A DNA stretch of 64,000 nt from positions 2,790,001-2,854,000 of the forward strand of contig OY759785.1 of assembly GCA_963662605.1 (NCBI GenBank), written 5' to 3'. The position numbers and the translations under genes were made by a program. Positions 42,597 to 51,549 of the stretch are shown here, piece by piece (within the stretch, counting starts at the first letter, position 1; the number at the start of each line of letters is the position of its first letter). Below the pieces are notes generated by a model. That model was not told where the DNA came from and made no database searches. It worked only from the letters and a program-made list of their open reading frames with translations. Origin of the DNA: G963662605 sp963662605 (GTDB taxonomy: Bacteria > Bacteroidota > Ignavibacteria > Ignavibacteriales > Ignavibacteriaceae).

Positions 42597-43775
42597 ATGC
42601 CGAAAAATACTAGTAGCTTAGGCAGAAAAAGACCCCTAGTCAATATCCCTTTGGAACTCCTGGATTTTGATCCAGATAATCCGAGATTGGCTAAAGAGTA
42701 CCGTGGGAGTAGCCAATTCGATTTGTTACAAGTGCTTAATGAGCAATTTAATTTAGAGGAATTAGCTTATTCAATGTCAGAAAATGGATACTTTGATGAA
42801 GAGCCCCTAGTTGTAATACCTCATAAGGTACCAAAGGAATTTAAATCGTTAGACACCATTGAAGAACAACAAAAACTTCTTAACGCATTAATTGAAAAAA
42901 AAGAGATACGATTTATTGTTGTTGAAGGAAATCGACGCACTGCGACTCTAAAATTATTGGTTGATTCGGATTTGCGAAGAAGACTAAAAATCGACACCAA
43001 TTTTCCTAAGCCTAAAACTCAAAAAATCTTTGATGACTTGACGGTACTACCAGCCATATTTTATACCGAAAGAAGTGATATTTCCGCATATCTTGGGGTC
43101 AGGCATATTACTGGTTTACTCAAATGGGATGCCTATGCAAAAGCAGTTTATATTGCAAGCAGAATTGAGGAAGGCGTAAAAAAGGATCAGGGAATAGATG
43201 AGAGTATAAGGGAAGTCCAGCGACAAACATCCGACCGATCTGACGTGATAAAGAAACAATATTTGTGCTACAAAGTACTGAAAGAGGCGGAAACGGACCT
43301 CAACTTCGATATTAACGATATAAAAGATCGATTTTCCTTAATCACTGTTGCTCTCAACTCACCAAGCATCAGAGAATTTATTGGCGCTCCATCTTATAAG
43401 GATGCTGATTTTTCAAAAAGAATTATACCGAACAAAAAGCTTAATAACTTAGAAAAACTATTAACATGGATATACGGGAACGGCAAAGATAAGACAGCGA
43501 TCTTAACTGATTCAAGAAAAATATCATCGCGCCTAGCACCAGTTCTTTCCTACCAAGAATCGACAGAATATCTTTTAAAATATGAAAACTTAGAAGATGC
43601 ATATGAACGTAGTGGTGGAGAGAAGGACTATCTAATAAAAAAGATAAATGATGCAACTAGAAACCTCAGAAGCGCACTGAGCATTGCTTATAGGTATAGA
43701 GAAGATGATATTTTACAATTAGTTGATGACTGCATTGATGCCGCTGAGGAGCTAAAAAAAATGGTGGTGAAATGA
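42597..43775 (+). CDS. ParB/sulfiredoxin-fold protein, first gene of R-M-like island
   Basis: A 392-residue protein with an N-terminal ParB-nuclease-like domain. Residues about 20-125 (counted from the start used here minus 4) include DPDNPRLA and the ParB-box-like VVEGNRRTATLKLL. The GNRR corresponds to the GERRxRA motif that binds nucleotides or phosphoester. The C-terminal 250 residues are helical and not recognised. An in-frame TTG at 42585 is the only upstream alternative. The gene overlaps the next by ATGA. Similar single ParB-fold proteins accompany restriction or DNA-modification genes in other genomes, but I cannot assign a precise function. Confidence 0.75.
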   Translation: MPKNTSSLGRKRPLVNIPLELLDFDPDNPRLAKEYRGSSQFDLLQVLNEQFNLEELAYSMSENGYFDEEPLVVIPHKVPKEFKSLDTIEEQQKLLNALIEKKEIRFIVVEGNRRTATLKLLVDSDLRRRLKIDTNFPKPKTQKIFDDLTVLPAIFYTERSDISAYLGVRHITGLLKWDAYAKAVYIASRIEEGVKKDQGIDESIREVQRQTSDRSDVIKKQYLCYKVLKEAETDLNFDINDIKDRFSLITVALNSPSIREFIGAPSYKDADFSKRIIPNKKLNNLEKLLTWIYGNGKDKTAILTDSRKISSRLAPVLSYQESTEYLLKYENLEDAYERSGGEKDYLIKKINDATRNLRSALSIAYRYREDDILQLVDDCIDAAEELKKMVVK

Positions 43776-44599
43776 TTGCTTTACCTGACACCGTGGATGT
43801 TAGTAGAATCGCAGACTGGATTGAATTATATATCCTCACACAAAATAAATCGATTTCGAAAAGTTCGATCACAACTATTTTAGAAGAGCAACTTGATGAA
43901 GTCGAGGAAACAAAAATTGACAGTTCTCTTCAGGAACTCAAACGACGTTTATCTTTGTATGGGGATATAGCCCCTTTCGAAATTAAAAACAACAGTATTA
44001 AACCTAATTTTGATTGGGAAAAATACCCCGAATATGCTTTTTGTCTTTATTTCTCAACATATGGTAGTCACAATGAATTAGCCGGAGCTATACTATTTGA
44101 GAGACTAACAAAATGTTGTTTTGAGTATTTTTTGAATTGTCAGACATTCCATTTCGGATTCCCGACCGGAAATACATTCAAAAGCAACCTTGACAATTTA
44201 GCGAATATGTGCAAAGAAAAAAGATGTGATGATCCTCAACCTTTCGATAAAGATAGAGGCATTGACATTGTGGCTTGGAAATCCTTTGGAGATTCGCGAA
44301 ATAGTAGTTTTTATATTCTTGTCCAATGTGCGACAGGTGGGAATTGGATTGGTAAATCAAGTTTGCCATTTAAATCCTCATGGCGAAGATTTATCAGTTG
44401 GAATGATATTACAGTGCTTCCGGCCATTTCCATAACTCAGATTGTTGATGTTGATAAATGGACTAATGCCGTCGATAATTTAGGATTCATTGTTGACAGA
44501 GCCCGACTTTACCGGACAATTACAACTAATGGTTACAGTACTGAGCCTGGATTAAAGGATGAAATTATTAGTTGGTGCCAGACCAAAATTGCTTCATGA
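43772..44599 (+). CDS. Putative restriction endonuclease (PD-(D/E)xK-like)
   Basis: A 275-residue protein with no family name I recognise. Residues about 159-192 contain DKDRGIDIVAWK followed after a short loop by ILVQCATGGNW. This fits the beta-hairpin of PD-(D/E)xK nucleases with Asp165 and a Gln (Gln185) in place of the second acidic residue, as seen in other type II enzymes and the Mrr-like family. An upstream helix supplies a candidate Glu (ILFERL, 107-112). The gene overlaps both neighbours by 4 nt, including the methyltransferase, so it is probably the restriction partner. The nuclease call is inference. Confidence 0.6.
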   Translation: MIALPDTVDVSRIADWIELYILTQNKSISKSSITTILEEQLDEVEETKIDSSLQELKRRLSLYGDIAPFEIKNNSIKPNFDWEKYPEYAFCLYFSTYGSHNELAGAILFERLTKCCFEYFLNCQTFHFGFPTGNTFKSNLDNLANMCKEKRCDDPQPFDKDRGIDIVAWKSFGDSRNSSFYILVQCATGGNWIGKSSLPFKSSWRRFISWNDITVLPAISITQIVDVDKWTNAVDNLGFIVDRARLYRTITTNGYSTEPGLKDEIISWCQTKIAS

Positions 44600-45870
44600 G
44601 ATTTATTGATTTATTTGCGGGTCTTGGTGGTTTTCATAAAGCACTAAAGGAATTGGGACACGAGTGTGTCTTTGCCAGTGAAATAAGCCAACCACTCTGT
44701 GATCTTTATGAAAAAAACTGGGAGATTAAGCCATTTGGAGATATCAAAAAAATATTAAACTCCGATATTTCAGCTATCCCCGAACATGACATCTTGTGTG
44801 CAGGTTTTCCCTGTCAACCATTCTCTAAAGCCGGGAATCAGTTGGGAATGAAAGATGAAAAGAGGGGGACTTTATTTGATGATATTATAACAATTTTGGA
44901 GTTTCGGAAACCTTCTTTTTTTATTCTTGAAAATGTACCTTTTATAGCTAAGCATAACAATGAAGAGACATGGACATATATTAAAGAAAAATTGGAAGAA
45001 TTACATTATACTGTTGATGAGCAAATTTACTCACCACATCAATTTGGAATACCACAACATCGAGAGCGAATATTTATCGTAGGTTCATTACACGGATTAC
45101 GACATTTCTGCTTTGAAGAGATTAATTTGTTTCAGACCGACAAAATATCTATTAATGATTATATCATTGATGGGCAGAGTGATGTCAAAAAAATATCTAA
45201 ACAAAACATTGACTGCCTAAAACTCTGGCAAGAATTTATCTCCGCAGTTCCAAGCGAAGAGAAAATTCCTGGTTTCCCAATATGGAGCATGGAGTTTGGT
45301 GCTACATACCCATATGAAGGCACACCGCCAAAAAAACTTGAATCAGATGAACTAGCAAGATATAAAGGTTCCTTTGGCCAAAGTTTGCGGTTAAAATCAC
45401 ATGACGAACAGTTAAAGAGATTACCAAGTTATGCACGAGTAGAGGACGAATTCCCTGCTTGGAAAAAAAATTATATAAAGTTGAATCGTGAATTCTATAA
45501 AAACAATAAAAAATATTTAGAAGACACTGTACACAAACTAGCGGAATACCCTTCGCAAAGTTGGCAAAAGCTCGAGTGGAATGTCGGGGAAGGTGAAAGG
45601 AATATATTCAATTATATAATTCAATTTCGACCTTCGGGAGTCAGGGTTAAGAAAGTTGATTTATTCCCCTCACTTGTATGCACTAATACTCAAATTCCGA
45701 TTTTAGGTTGGCAGCAGAGATATTTATCTAAAGAGGAAGGACTCAAACTCCAATCACTTGAAGGGATAGAACTACCATCAAATGATAATGCTGCTTTCAA
45801 GGCTTTAGGAAATGCCGTCAATTCGAAAATTGTAAAACTAATTGCTTCAAAATTAATCATTGAAAAATAG
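44596..45870 (+). CDS. DNA (cytosine-5) methyltransferase
   Basis: A 424-residue C5-cytosine methyltransferase. Motif I DLFAGLGGFHKA (residues about 4-15), the motif IV catalytic loop GFPCQPFSKAG (about 73-83), motif VI ENV, motif VIII QHRERIFIVG, and motif X ALGNAVNSKIV at the C-terminus are all present. A central target recognition region (about 220-340) sets the sequence specificity. The ATG at 44596 overlaps the nuclease-candidate stop by ATGA. The DNA reads more AT-rich than the his and trp genes on each side, consistent with transfer. Confidence 0.94.
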   Translation: MRFIDLFAGLGGFHKALKELGHECVFASEISQPLCDLYEKNWEIKPFGDIKKILNSDISAIPEHDILCAGFPCQPFSKAGNQLGMKDEKRGTLFDDIITILEFRKPSFFILENVPFIAKHNNEETWTYIKEKLEELHYTVDEQIYSPHQFGIPQHRERIFIVGSLHGLRHFCFEEINLFQTDKISINDYIIDGQSDVKKISKQNIDCLKLWQEFISAVPSEEKIPGFPIWSMEFGATYPYEGTPPKKLESDELARYKGSFGQSLRLKSHDEQLKRLPSYARVEDEFPAWKKNYIKLNREFYKNNKKYLEDTVHKLAEYPSQSWQKLEWNVGEGERNIFNYIIQFRPSGVRVKKVDLFPSLVCTNTQIPILGWQQRYLSKEEGLKLQSLEGIELPSNDNAAFKALGNAVNSKIVKLIASKLIIEK

Positions 45871-45896
45871 AATAGCACTTCTGTTTAGTGAAACTC

Positions 45897-45925
45897 TTGA
45901 CATTCATCCCCTGTTTTGGTAAATT
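45897..45925 (+). promoter_or_regulatory. Promoter of the trp operon
   Basis: TTGACA (45897-45902), a 17-nt spacer, TAAATT (45920-45925), 13 nt before the leader ATG. Confidence 0.7.
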
Positions 45926-45937
45926 GAGACTACAATT

Positions 45938-46030
45938 ATGAAAAACAACAGAAATACATATTTTAACAACGAATTCAGAACCAACTCTTATTGGTGGTGG
46001 TTTAGTATGTCCAATGCTATACCCCGGTAA
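45938..46030 (+). CDS. trpL: Trp leader peptide
   Basis: A 30-residue ORF with three consecutive Trp codons at 45992-46000, in the local sequence NSYWWWFSMSNAIPR. TAA at 46028-46030. E. coli trpL has two. The position (promoter, leader, terminator, trpE) is the same as in other trp attenuators. Confidence 0.87.
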   Translation: MKNNRNTYFNNEFRTNSYWWWFSMSNAIPR

Positions 46031-46093
46031 TATTTGAGAATATATAATTTTTTAATACAAAAACCCTTCTCTTAAAACCGGAAGGGTTTTTTT
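46021..46093 (+). promoter_or_regulatory. Trp transcription attenuator
   Basis: The terminator stem AACCCTTC (46062-46069) pairs with GAAGGGTT (46081-46088), 11-nt loop, T-run 46087-46093. A competing pairing uses the end of the leader ORF: CCGGT (46024-46028) with ACCGG (46077-46081), and ACC (46021-46023) with GGT (46085-46087). A ribosome stalled at the Trp codons leaves this free; one that reaches the stop hides it. Confidence 0.78.
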
Positions 46094-46116
46094 GTTTTAT
46101 AACCATGAGATAAGAA

Positions 46117-47592
46117 ATGAAATTTGAAAAATTTAATGAACTTGCAAAAGAATATAACCTCATCCCCATGTATGAGGTCATCGCTGCCGATCTGTTGACT
46201 CCCGTACTCGCCTATCTGAAAGTTCGTGAAGCGGATACGCAGAGTTTTCTTTTAGAATCCGTCGAGGGCTCTTTGAGCCTTGCGCGCTACTCCTTTATCG
46301 GAAAGAAGCCGGATAAGATAATAGCCAACATTGAGAAAAAGCTCACTGAGATGAGCCACGGTAAAACCACCGTTAGTGATGCCGATATTTTCGATTTCAT
46401 TAAGACCGAACTTGGGAAATACAAACAACCGAAAATTGATGAGCTGCCTGACTTCACAGGCGGCATTGTCGGTTATCTTGGATTTGAAAACATCTCACTG
46501 ATAGAAAAAGTTGTCCCCCGCTCCGAAGGAGGATTTATTAATTACGATTCCATTTTCGGTTTATATAAAACAATTCTCGCATTCGATCATTACAAACATC
46601 AGATCATCCTTATATCTAATGTTGCAATAGATGATTTCTCCACGATTGAGGAGGCATACCAGTCCGGGAAGAACGAAATTGCCTCATTAAAGAAAAACCT
46701 CAAGAAAGAAGTCTCGTACAGTTCCGATTTCTCTTATGGCAAAGATGTTCAGGAAAACATTTCCGATGAAGTCTTCTGTTCATTAGTCGAAAAGAGCAAA
46801 CAGAACATTATTGAGGGTGATATATTTCAAATCGTTCTCTCTAAACGCTTTTCGACTGAATTCAAAGGCGACTTATTCAACGTCTATCGTGCGCTGAGAA
46901 TGATAAATCCTTCGCCGTATATGTATCACCTCGAATTTGCTAATAATTTCACTATCATCGGCACTTCACCTGAAGACTTGCTCAAGATTAAAAACAGACG
47001 GGCACAACTTCTACCGATTGCGGGTACAAGAAGACGCGGCACATCTCCCGAAGACGACGCGGCTCTGGAAAAAGACCTTATGAATGACCCGAAAGAACTT
47101 GCTGAGCATACAATGCTTGTTGATCTCGGCAGAAACGATCTGGGCAGGGTTTGCAAATACAACAGTGTTCGGGTATCCGAGATAATGAAAATTCAAAAAT
47201 ACTCGCATGTCATGCACATTGTTTCCAAAGTCGAAGGTGAACTCGCCGATGAATATGATGCCATTGATGCACTAAAAGCTTGCTTCCCTGCCGGAACGGT
47301 AACGGGAGCACCAAAAATCCGCGCAATGCAATTGATTCATGAATACGAAAATTTAAAACGGAATGTATATGCAGGTGCCGTCGGATATTTTGACTTTTCC
47401 GGCAATCTCGATATGTGCATCGCAATCCGGACTCTGTTTGCAAAAGACTGCACGATTTTCTGGCAAGCAGGAGCCGGACTTGTAGCGGACAGTATTCCGG
47501 CTCTTGAAGCTAAAGAAATTAAAAATAAAGCTGCGGTTTTAGTTAACGCTATGAAATACGCTGAGGTGATTGATGAAGATATTAGTTATTGA
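46117..47592 (+). CDS. trpE: Anthranilate synthase component I
   Basis: Makes anthranilate from chorismate with ammonia from TrpG. The 491 residues show the Trp-feedback motif LLESVEGSLSLARYS (about 47-61) and the chorismate-binding motifs IAGTRRRGTSPEDD and GTVTGAPKIRAMQLI (about 390-404). It is the first structural gene after the attenuator. Its end overlaps trpG by 20 nt. Confidence 0.97.
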   Translation: MKFEKFNELAKEYNLIPMYEVIAADLLTPVLAYLKVREADTQSFLLESVEGSLSLARYSFIGKKPDKIIANIEKKLTEMSHGKTTVSDADIFDFIKTELGKYKQPKIDELPDFTGGIVGYLGFENISLIEKVVPRSEGGFINYDSIFGLYKTILAFDHYKHQIILISNVAIDDFSTIEEAYQSGKNEIASLKKNLKKEVSYSSDFSYGKDVQENISDEVFCSLVEKSKQNIIEGDIFQIVLSKRFSTEFKGDLFNVYRALRMINPSPYMYHLEFANNFTIIGTSPEDLLKIKNRRAQLLPIAGTRRRGTSPEDDAALEKDLMNDPKELAEHTMLVDLGRNDLGRVCKYNSVRVSEIMKIQKYSHVMHIVSKVEGELADEYDAIDALKACFPAGTVTGAPKIRAMQLIHEYENLKRNVYAGAVGYFDFSGNLDMCIAIRTLFAKDCTIFWQAGAGLVADSIPALEAKEIKNKAAVLVNAMKYAEVIDEDISY

Positions 47593-48139
47593 TAATTACG
47601 ATTCGTTTACATACAACCTGGTTCAACTCGTTGGAAATTTCACGAGCGACATCATTGTGCGTAGAAATGATGAATTGTCCGAAGCCGATATCGCCGCTAT
47701 TAAGCCGGATAAGATATTGGTATCACCCGGACCCGGCAAACCGGAAGATGCAGGTGCATCGCTTATTGCTATCGCAAAATTCGGACAGACTATCCCCGTC
47801 CTCGGCGTATGTCTCGGTCATCAGGCTATCGGCATTACATTCGGCGGTAAAGTTATAAAAGCAAAGCAATTAATGCACGGTAAAACTTCTACCATAAAGC
47901 ATGACGGCAAATCAATATTTAAAAATGTCCCGCCGGATTTTACCGCTACGAGGTATCATTCGCTCATTATTGAAAAGGAAACCATTCCGGCCGTTCTGGA
48001 AATTTCCGCCGAAACTGAGGATGGTATTATTATGGGTGTCAGGCACAAAGAGTATCCTATTGAAGGGATACAATTTCATCCGGAATCATTCTTGACAAGT
48101 GCCGGAAAACAGATAATTGAAAATTGGATTACATTATGA
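47573..48139 (+). CDS. trpG: Anthranilate synthase component II (glutamine amidotransferase)
   Basis: Class I amidotransferase of 188 residues. Nucleophile Cys in PVLGVCLGHQAIG (about 78-90), catalytic His-Glu in IQFHPESF. The ATG at 47573 is preceded by GAGGTGAT; a TTG one codon earlier is ignored. Confidence 0.97.
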   Translation: MKILVIDNYDSFTYNLVQLVGNFTSDIIVRRNDELSEADIAAIKPDKILVSPGPGKPEDAGASLIAIAKFGQTIPVLGVCLGHQAIGITFGGKVIKAKQLMHGKTSTIKHDGKSIFKNVPPDFTATRYHSLIIEKETIPAVLEISAETEDGIIMGVRHKEYPIEGIQFHPESFLTSAGKQIIENWITL

Positions 48140-49149
48140 TAAAGAGTCTGATCGAAAAAATTGTAAAAAGAGAGCATTTGACCTTTGAGGAGTCCTACGA
48201 GGTAATGCAGGAAATAATGAAAGGCGCTCTCAATACATCGCATCTGGCAGGACTGCTCATCGCCTTGAAAGTTAAAGGTGAGGCTGCCCGTGAAGTGGCT
48301 GGATTTGCTTCCGCTATGCGTGATGCGGGAATCAAAGTGGATAGTGCTAAGGAAGAAACCATTGATGTGTGTGGTACCGGCGGAGATTACTCCGGTTCCT
48401 TCAATATCTCAACAGCATCATCATTTGTTGTCGCCTCACTTGGGATAAAGGTCGCAAAACACGGAAACAGATCAATCTCAAGCAAAAGCGGCAGTGCGGA
48501 TGTTTTGCAGGCACTCGGATTTGATATTTCACTTCCTCCTGAAAAGGCTGCGGAAGCATTGGATAAAATCGGTATCGCTTTCCTGTTCGCACCGGACTAT
48601 CACCCGGCAATGAAGTTTGCCGCTCCCGTGAGAAAAGAGCTTGGCCTGAAAACCATTTTCAATATGCTTGGGCCATTGACTAATCCCGCCGGAGTAACAA
48701 AACAGTTGATCGGTACGTATAATAGCGAAGCTGCAAAGATCATGTGCGAAGCTGCTCCGCGTCTCGGCTACCAACGTGTATGTTTTGTCTGCGCGGAAGA
48801 TTCATTGGACGAAGTTTCGCTGGATAAGCCCACGACCGTCTTCGAGTTTGATGAACAAAAAGGAACAAATAAGTATATTGTTACCCATGATACTTTTAAA
48901 TATCCTCATGTGCCCATGAAGGATATTTTAGGCGGAACAGCGGAAGATAATGCCAGAATACTTGAGCACGTCTTCACAGCAAAAGAAAAAAGTTCGGTTT
49001 TTTATACAGTTGCCGCTAATGCCGCTATGGCGCTTTACACTGCCCGCTTCTCAGATAATTTAATGGACTGTAAAGATGCTGCGGAGGAAAGTATCATGAG
49101 TGGTAAAGCTTATAATAAATTGTGCGAATTAAGGGATTTCACTGCATGA
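48136..49149 (+). CDS. trpD: Anthranilate phosphoribosyltransferase
   Basis: Transfers phosphoribose to anthranilate. 337 residues. Signatures: VCGTGGDYSGSFNISTA (about 77-93, PRPP binding), KHGNRSISSKSGSADVL, and NMLGPLTNPA (about 180). ATG at 48136 overlaps the trpG stop by ATGA. Confidence 0.97.
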   Translation: MIKSLIEKIVKREHLTFEESYEVMQEIMKGALNTSHLAGLLIALKVKGEAAREVAGFASAMRDAGIKVDSAKEETIDVCGTGGDYSGSFNISTASSFVVASLGIKVAKHGNRSISSKSGSADVLQALGFDISLPPEKAAEALDKIGIAFLFAPDYHPAMKFAAPVRKELGLKTIFNMLGPLTNPAGVTKQLIGTYNSEAAKIMCEAAPRLGYQRVCFVCAEDSLDEVSLDKPTTVFEFDEQKGTNKYIVTHDTFKYPHVPMKDILGGTAEDNARILEHVFTAKEKSSVFYTVAANAAMALYTARFSDNLMDCKDAAEESIMSGKAYNKLCELRDFTA

Positions 49150-49940
49150 ACATTCTCGATAGAATAATCGTCGTTAAAAAAGAAGAAGTTAAAAAGCTGA
49201 AAAAGAATTTTTCTATTGATGTCTTTTCTCAATCCGAATTTTATAACGAACCATGTCTGCCGTTTTCGGATGCTCTGACAAAAGAAGGAAAGATTTCCAT
49301 AATCGCAGAAATTAAAAAAGCCAGTCCTTCAAAAGGTATTATCAGTCCGAATTTTGATTATGAAGATATCGCCAACATTTATATGGATGCAGATGTTGAT
49401 GCCATATCCATTCTTACCGACGAGATGTTCTTCCAGGGAAGCATTGAGTATCTCAACTCAATTGCATTTATTAAGACCGTTCCCCTGCTGCGCAAAGATT
49501 TTATTATTGATGAAATACAGATACATCAGGCTAAAGCATACGGTGCCGACGCAGTGCTGCTCATTAGCGAAGTTCTTGATGCTGCACAGATCCGTGACTA
49601 TACGCAAATCGCTAAGGAATTAGATTTGTTCGTCCTCCTCGAACTGCATTCGCCGAAAATGCTAGATAAAATAGATCAGTCCCTCAATACAATTGTCGGC
49701 GTTAACAATAGGAACCTGGAAGATTTCAGTGTGGATTTGGGAACTACCGAGAAAATTAAGAAATATTTGAACGAAGACGTGATTGTCGTATCCGAAAGCG
49801 GCATCGGCAGTCAGAATGATATTCAAAAGCTCCAGGAAATCGGAGTTGATGCAATACTGGTTGGCGAAACATTTATAAAGAGTGACGATATGTACGCGAC
49901 AATCAAACAAATGCAAAAGTGGTGCGCGAATGAAAATTAA
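49146..49940 (+). CDS. trpC: Indole-3-glycerol phosphate synthase
   Basis: TIM-barrel enzyme of 264 residues closing the pyrrole ring. EIKKASPSKGII (about 58-69, catalytic Lys) and VNNRNLEDFSVDL (about 185) are diagnostic, with VSESGIG near the C-terminus. ATGA overlap with trpD at 49146. Confidence 0.97.
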   Translation: MNILDRIIVVKKEEVKKLKKNFSIDVFSQSEFYNEPCLPFSDALTKEGKISIIAEIKKASPSKGIISPNFDYEDIANIYMDADVDAISILTDEMFFQGSIEYLNSIAFIKTVPLLRKDFIIDEIQIHQAKAYGADAVLLISEVLDAAQIRDYTQIAKELDLFVLLELHSPKMLDKIDQSLNTIVGVNNRNLEDFSVDLGTTEKIKKYLNEDVIVVSESGIGSQNDIQKLQEIGVDAILVGETFIKSDDMYATIKQMQKWCANEN

Positions 49941-50541
49941 AGTCTGCGGCATAACTAATATTGAAGATGCCCTGTTCTGCGAAGCTTGCGGCGCTGATGC
50001 TCTCGGATATGTATTCTATCCCAAAAGCAAAAGATATATTAGTCCGGAAAAGGCCGAAGAAATTTCAAAGGCTCTTTCTCCGCTAACGATGAAAGTCGGT
50101 GTGTTTGTGAACGCTTCTGCAGAGGAGGTTTATAGAACTTTTGAAACAGCCCGACTGAATCTTGTGCAGCTGCACGGAGATGAATCGCCGGAATTTGTAA
50201 ATGGTTTGACCGTACCCGCGATTAAAGTTTTCCGGGTGGACAAAAACTTCAATTATCAGACGCTCAATCTGTATAATGCAAAATATTTTATTCTCGATAC
50301 ATATGCAATCTCGGAATACGGCGGAACCGGAATCCCGTTTGATTGGGCTAAGATACCGCCAGAAACACAAAATCATGTAATTATTGCCGGCGGTGTTTCC
50401 GAGAAAAATATTGAACAAATTATTAAAGAAGTACAGCCCTACGGAATAGATGTATCCTCCTCATTGGAATCATCACCCGGTAAAAAGGATAAAACCAAAG
50501 TTGAGATTTTTTTTAAAACCATAAGGAATATCACATGTTAG
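49930..50541 (+). CDS. trpF: Phosphoribosylanthranilate isomerase
   Basis: TIM-barrel isomerase of 203 residues. Opening MKIKVCGITNIEDA has the catalytic Cys; LVQLHGDE and the late IAGGVSEKN/VDVSSSLE stretch complete the barrel. The ATG at 49930 overlaps the end of trpC by 11 nt. Confidence 0.96.
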   Translation: MKIKVCGITNIEDALFCEACGADALGYVFYPKSKRYISPEKAEEISKALSPLTMKVGVFVNASAEEVYRTFETARLNLVQLHGDESPEFVNGLTVPAIKVFRVDKNFNYQTLNLYNAKYFILDTYAISEYGGTGIPFDWAKIPPETQNHVIIAGGVSEKNIEQIIKEVQPYGIDVSSSLESSPGKKDKTKVEIFFKTIRNITC

Positions 50542-51548
50542 TTGTAATGAAACTCGAAGCCACCGACCAACAAATAGCTCAGGTCGAAGAAAAAATTAAA
50601 AGCTATAATTGTAATGCTCATATCAGCAAGGGCACATCGAAAATAGCTATCGGTATTACAGGAGATACCAGAAATTTATCTCCCGATGATTTCCTGCTAA
50701 TGGACAGCGTTGTTGATGCTTTGCGCGTATCCAAAAGTTACAAGCTTGTCAGCCGCGAAATGAAAGATGAGGATACAGTTGTTAAAATCGGCAACGATAC
50801 GCTGGGCGGTAAACAGTTACAAATTGTTGCAGGCCCGTGTTCGGTTGAAAGCCATCAGCAAATTATGGACGTTGCCGGAGCATTGCATGAGTTAGGCATT
50901 AAGTTTTTCAGAGCCGGTGCATACAAACCAAGAAAAAGCCCGTATACTTTCCAGGGACTGCGTGAAAAAGGTCTCGAATTACTTGCAGATGTTAAGAAAG
51001 AATACGGAATGCACATTGTTACCGAGGCAATGGATACCGATACCATTGAGGGCGTTGCAGAAGTTGCCGATGTCATTCAAATCGGTGCAAGAAACATGCA
51101 GAACTACTCCCTGCTTAATAAAGTCGGACAGATGAATATCCCGGTTTTTCTTAAACGCGGTATGTCGGCATCAATCGAAGATCTGTTAATGAGCGCGGAA
51201 TATATTTTGTCTCAGGGTAATGGGAACGTCATTCTATGTGAACGCGGCATCCGTACTTTTGAAACATGGACGAGAAACACCCTGGACCTGAACGCTGTTC
51301 CTGTAATCAAACAAGCTACTCACCTGCCGATATTTGTTGATCCGTCACACGGTATCGGAATCCGTGATAAGGTTCAACCGATGTCGCTTGCGGCAGTTGC
51401 ATGCGGCGCGGACGGACTTATGATAGAAGTTCACTGCGACCCCGACAAAGCACTCTCGGATGGCATTCAGTCACTCACACCGAAAGCATTTAAACAATTA
51501 ATTGATAAAGTACAACAACTTGCTCCGATCGTTGATAAGAAATATTAA
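50535..51548 (+). CDS. aroF: DAHP synthase, Trp-operon copy
   Basis: Second type I-beta DAHP synthase of 337 residues, paralogous to the one at 22131. N-terminal ferredoxin-like domain residues 1-70; barrel motifs AGPCSVESHQQI, RAGAYKPRKSPYTFQG, QIGARNMQNY and DPSHGIGIRD. It lies between trpF (7-nt overlap) and trpB (1-nt gap). Placed here, it raises chorismate supply when Trp is low and answers to the trp attenuator rather than the Phe/Tyr one. Confidence 0.96.
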   Translation: MLVVMKLEATDQQIAQVEEKIKSYNCNAHISKGTSKIAIGITGDTRNLSPDDFLLMDSVVDALRVSKSYKLVSREMKDEDTVVKIGNDTLGGKQLQIVAGPCSVESHQQIMDVAGALHELGIKFFRAGAYKPRKSPYTFQGLREKGLELLADVKKEYGMHIVTEAMDTDTIEGVAEVADVIQIGARNMQNYSLLNKVGQMNIPVFLKRGMSASIEDLLMSAEYILSQGNGNVILCERGIRTFETWTRNTLDLNAVPVIKQATHLPIFVDPSHGIGIRDKVQPMSLAAVACGADGLMIEVHCDPDKALSDGIQSLTPKAFKQLIDKVQQLAPIVDKKY

Positions 51549-51549
51549 A

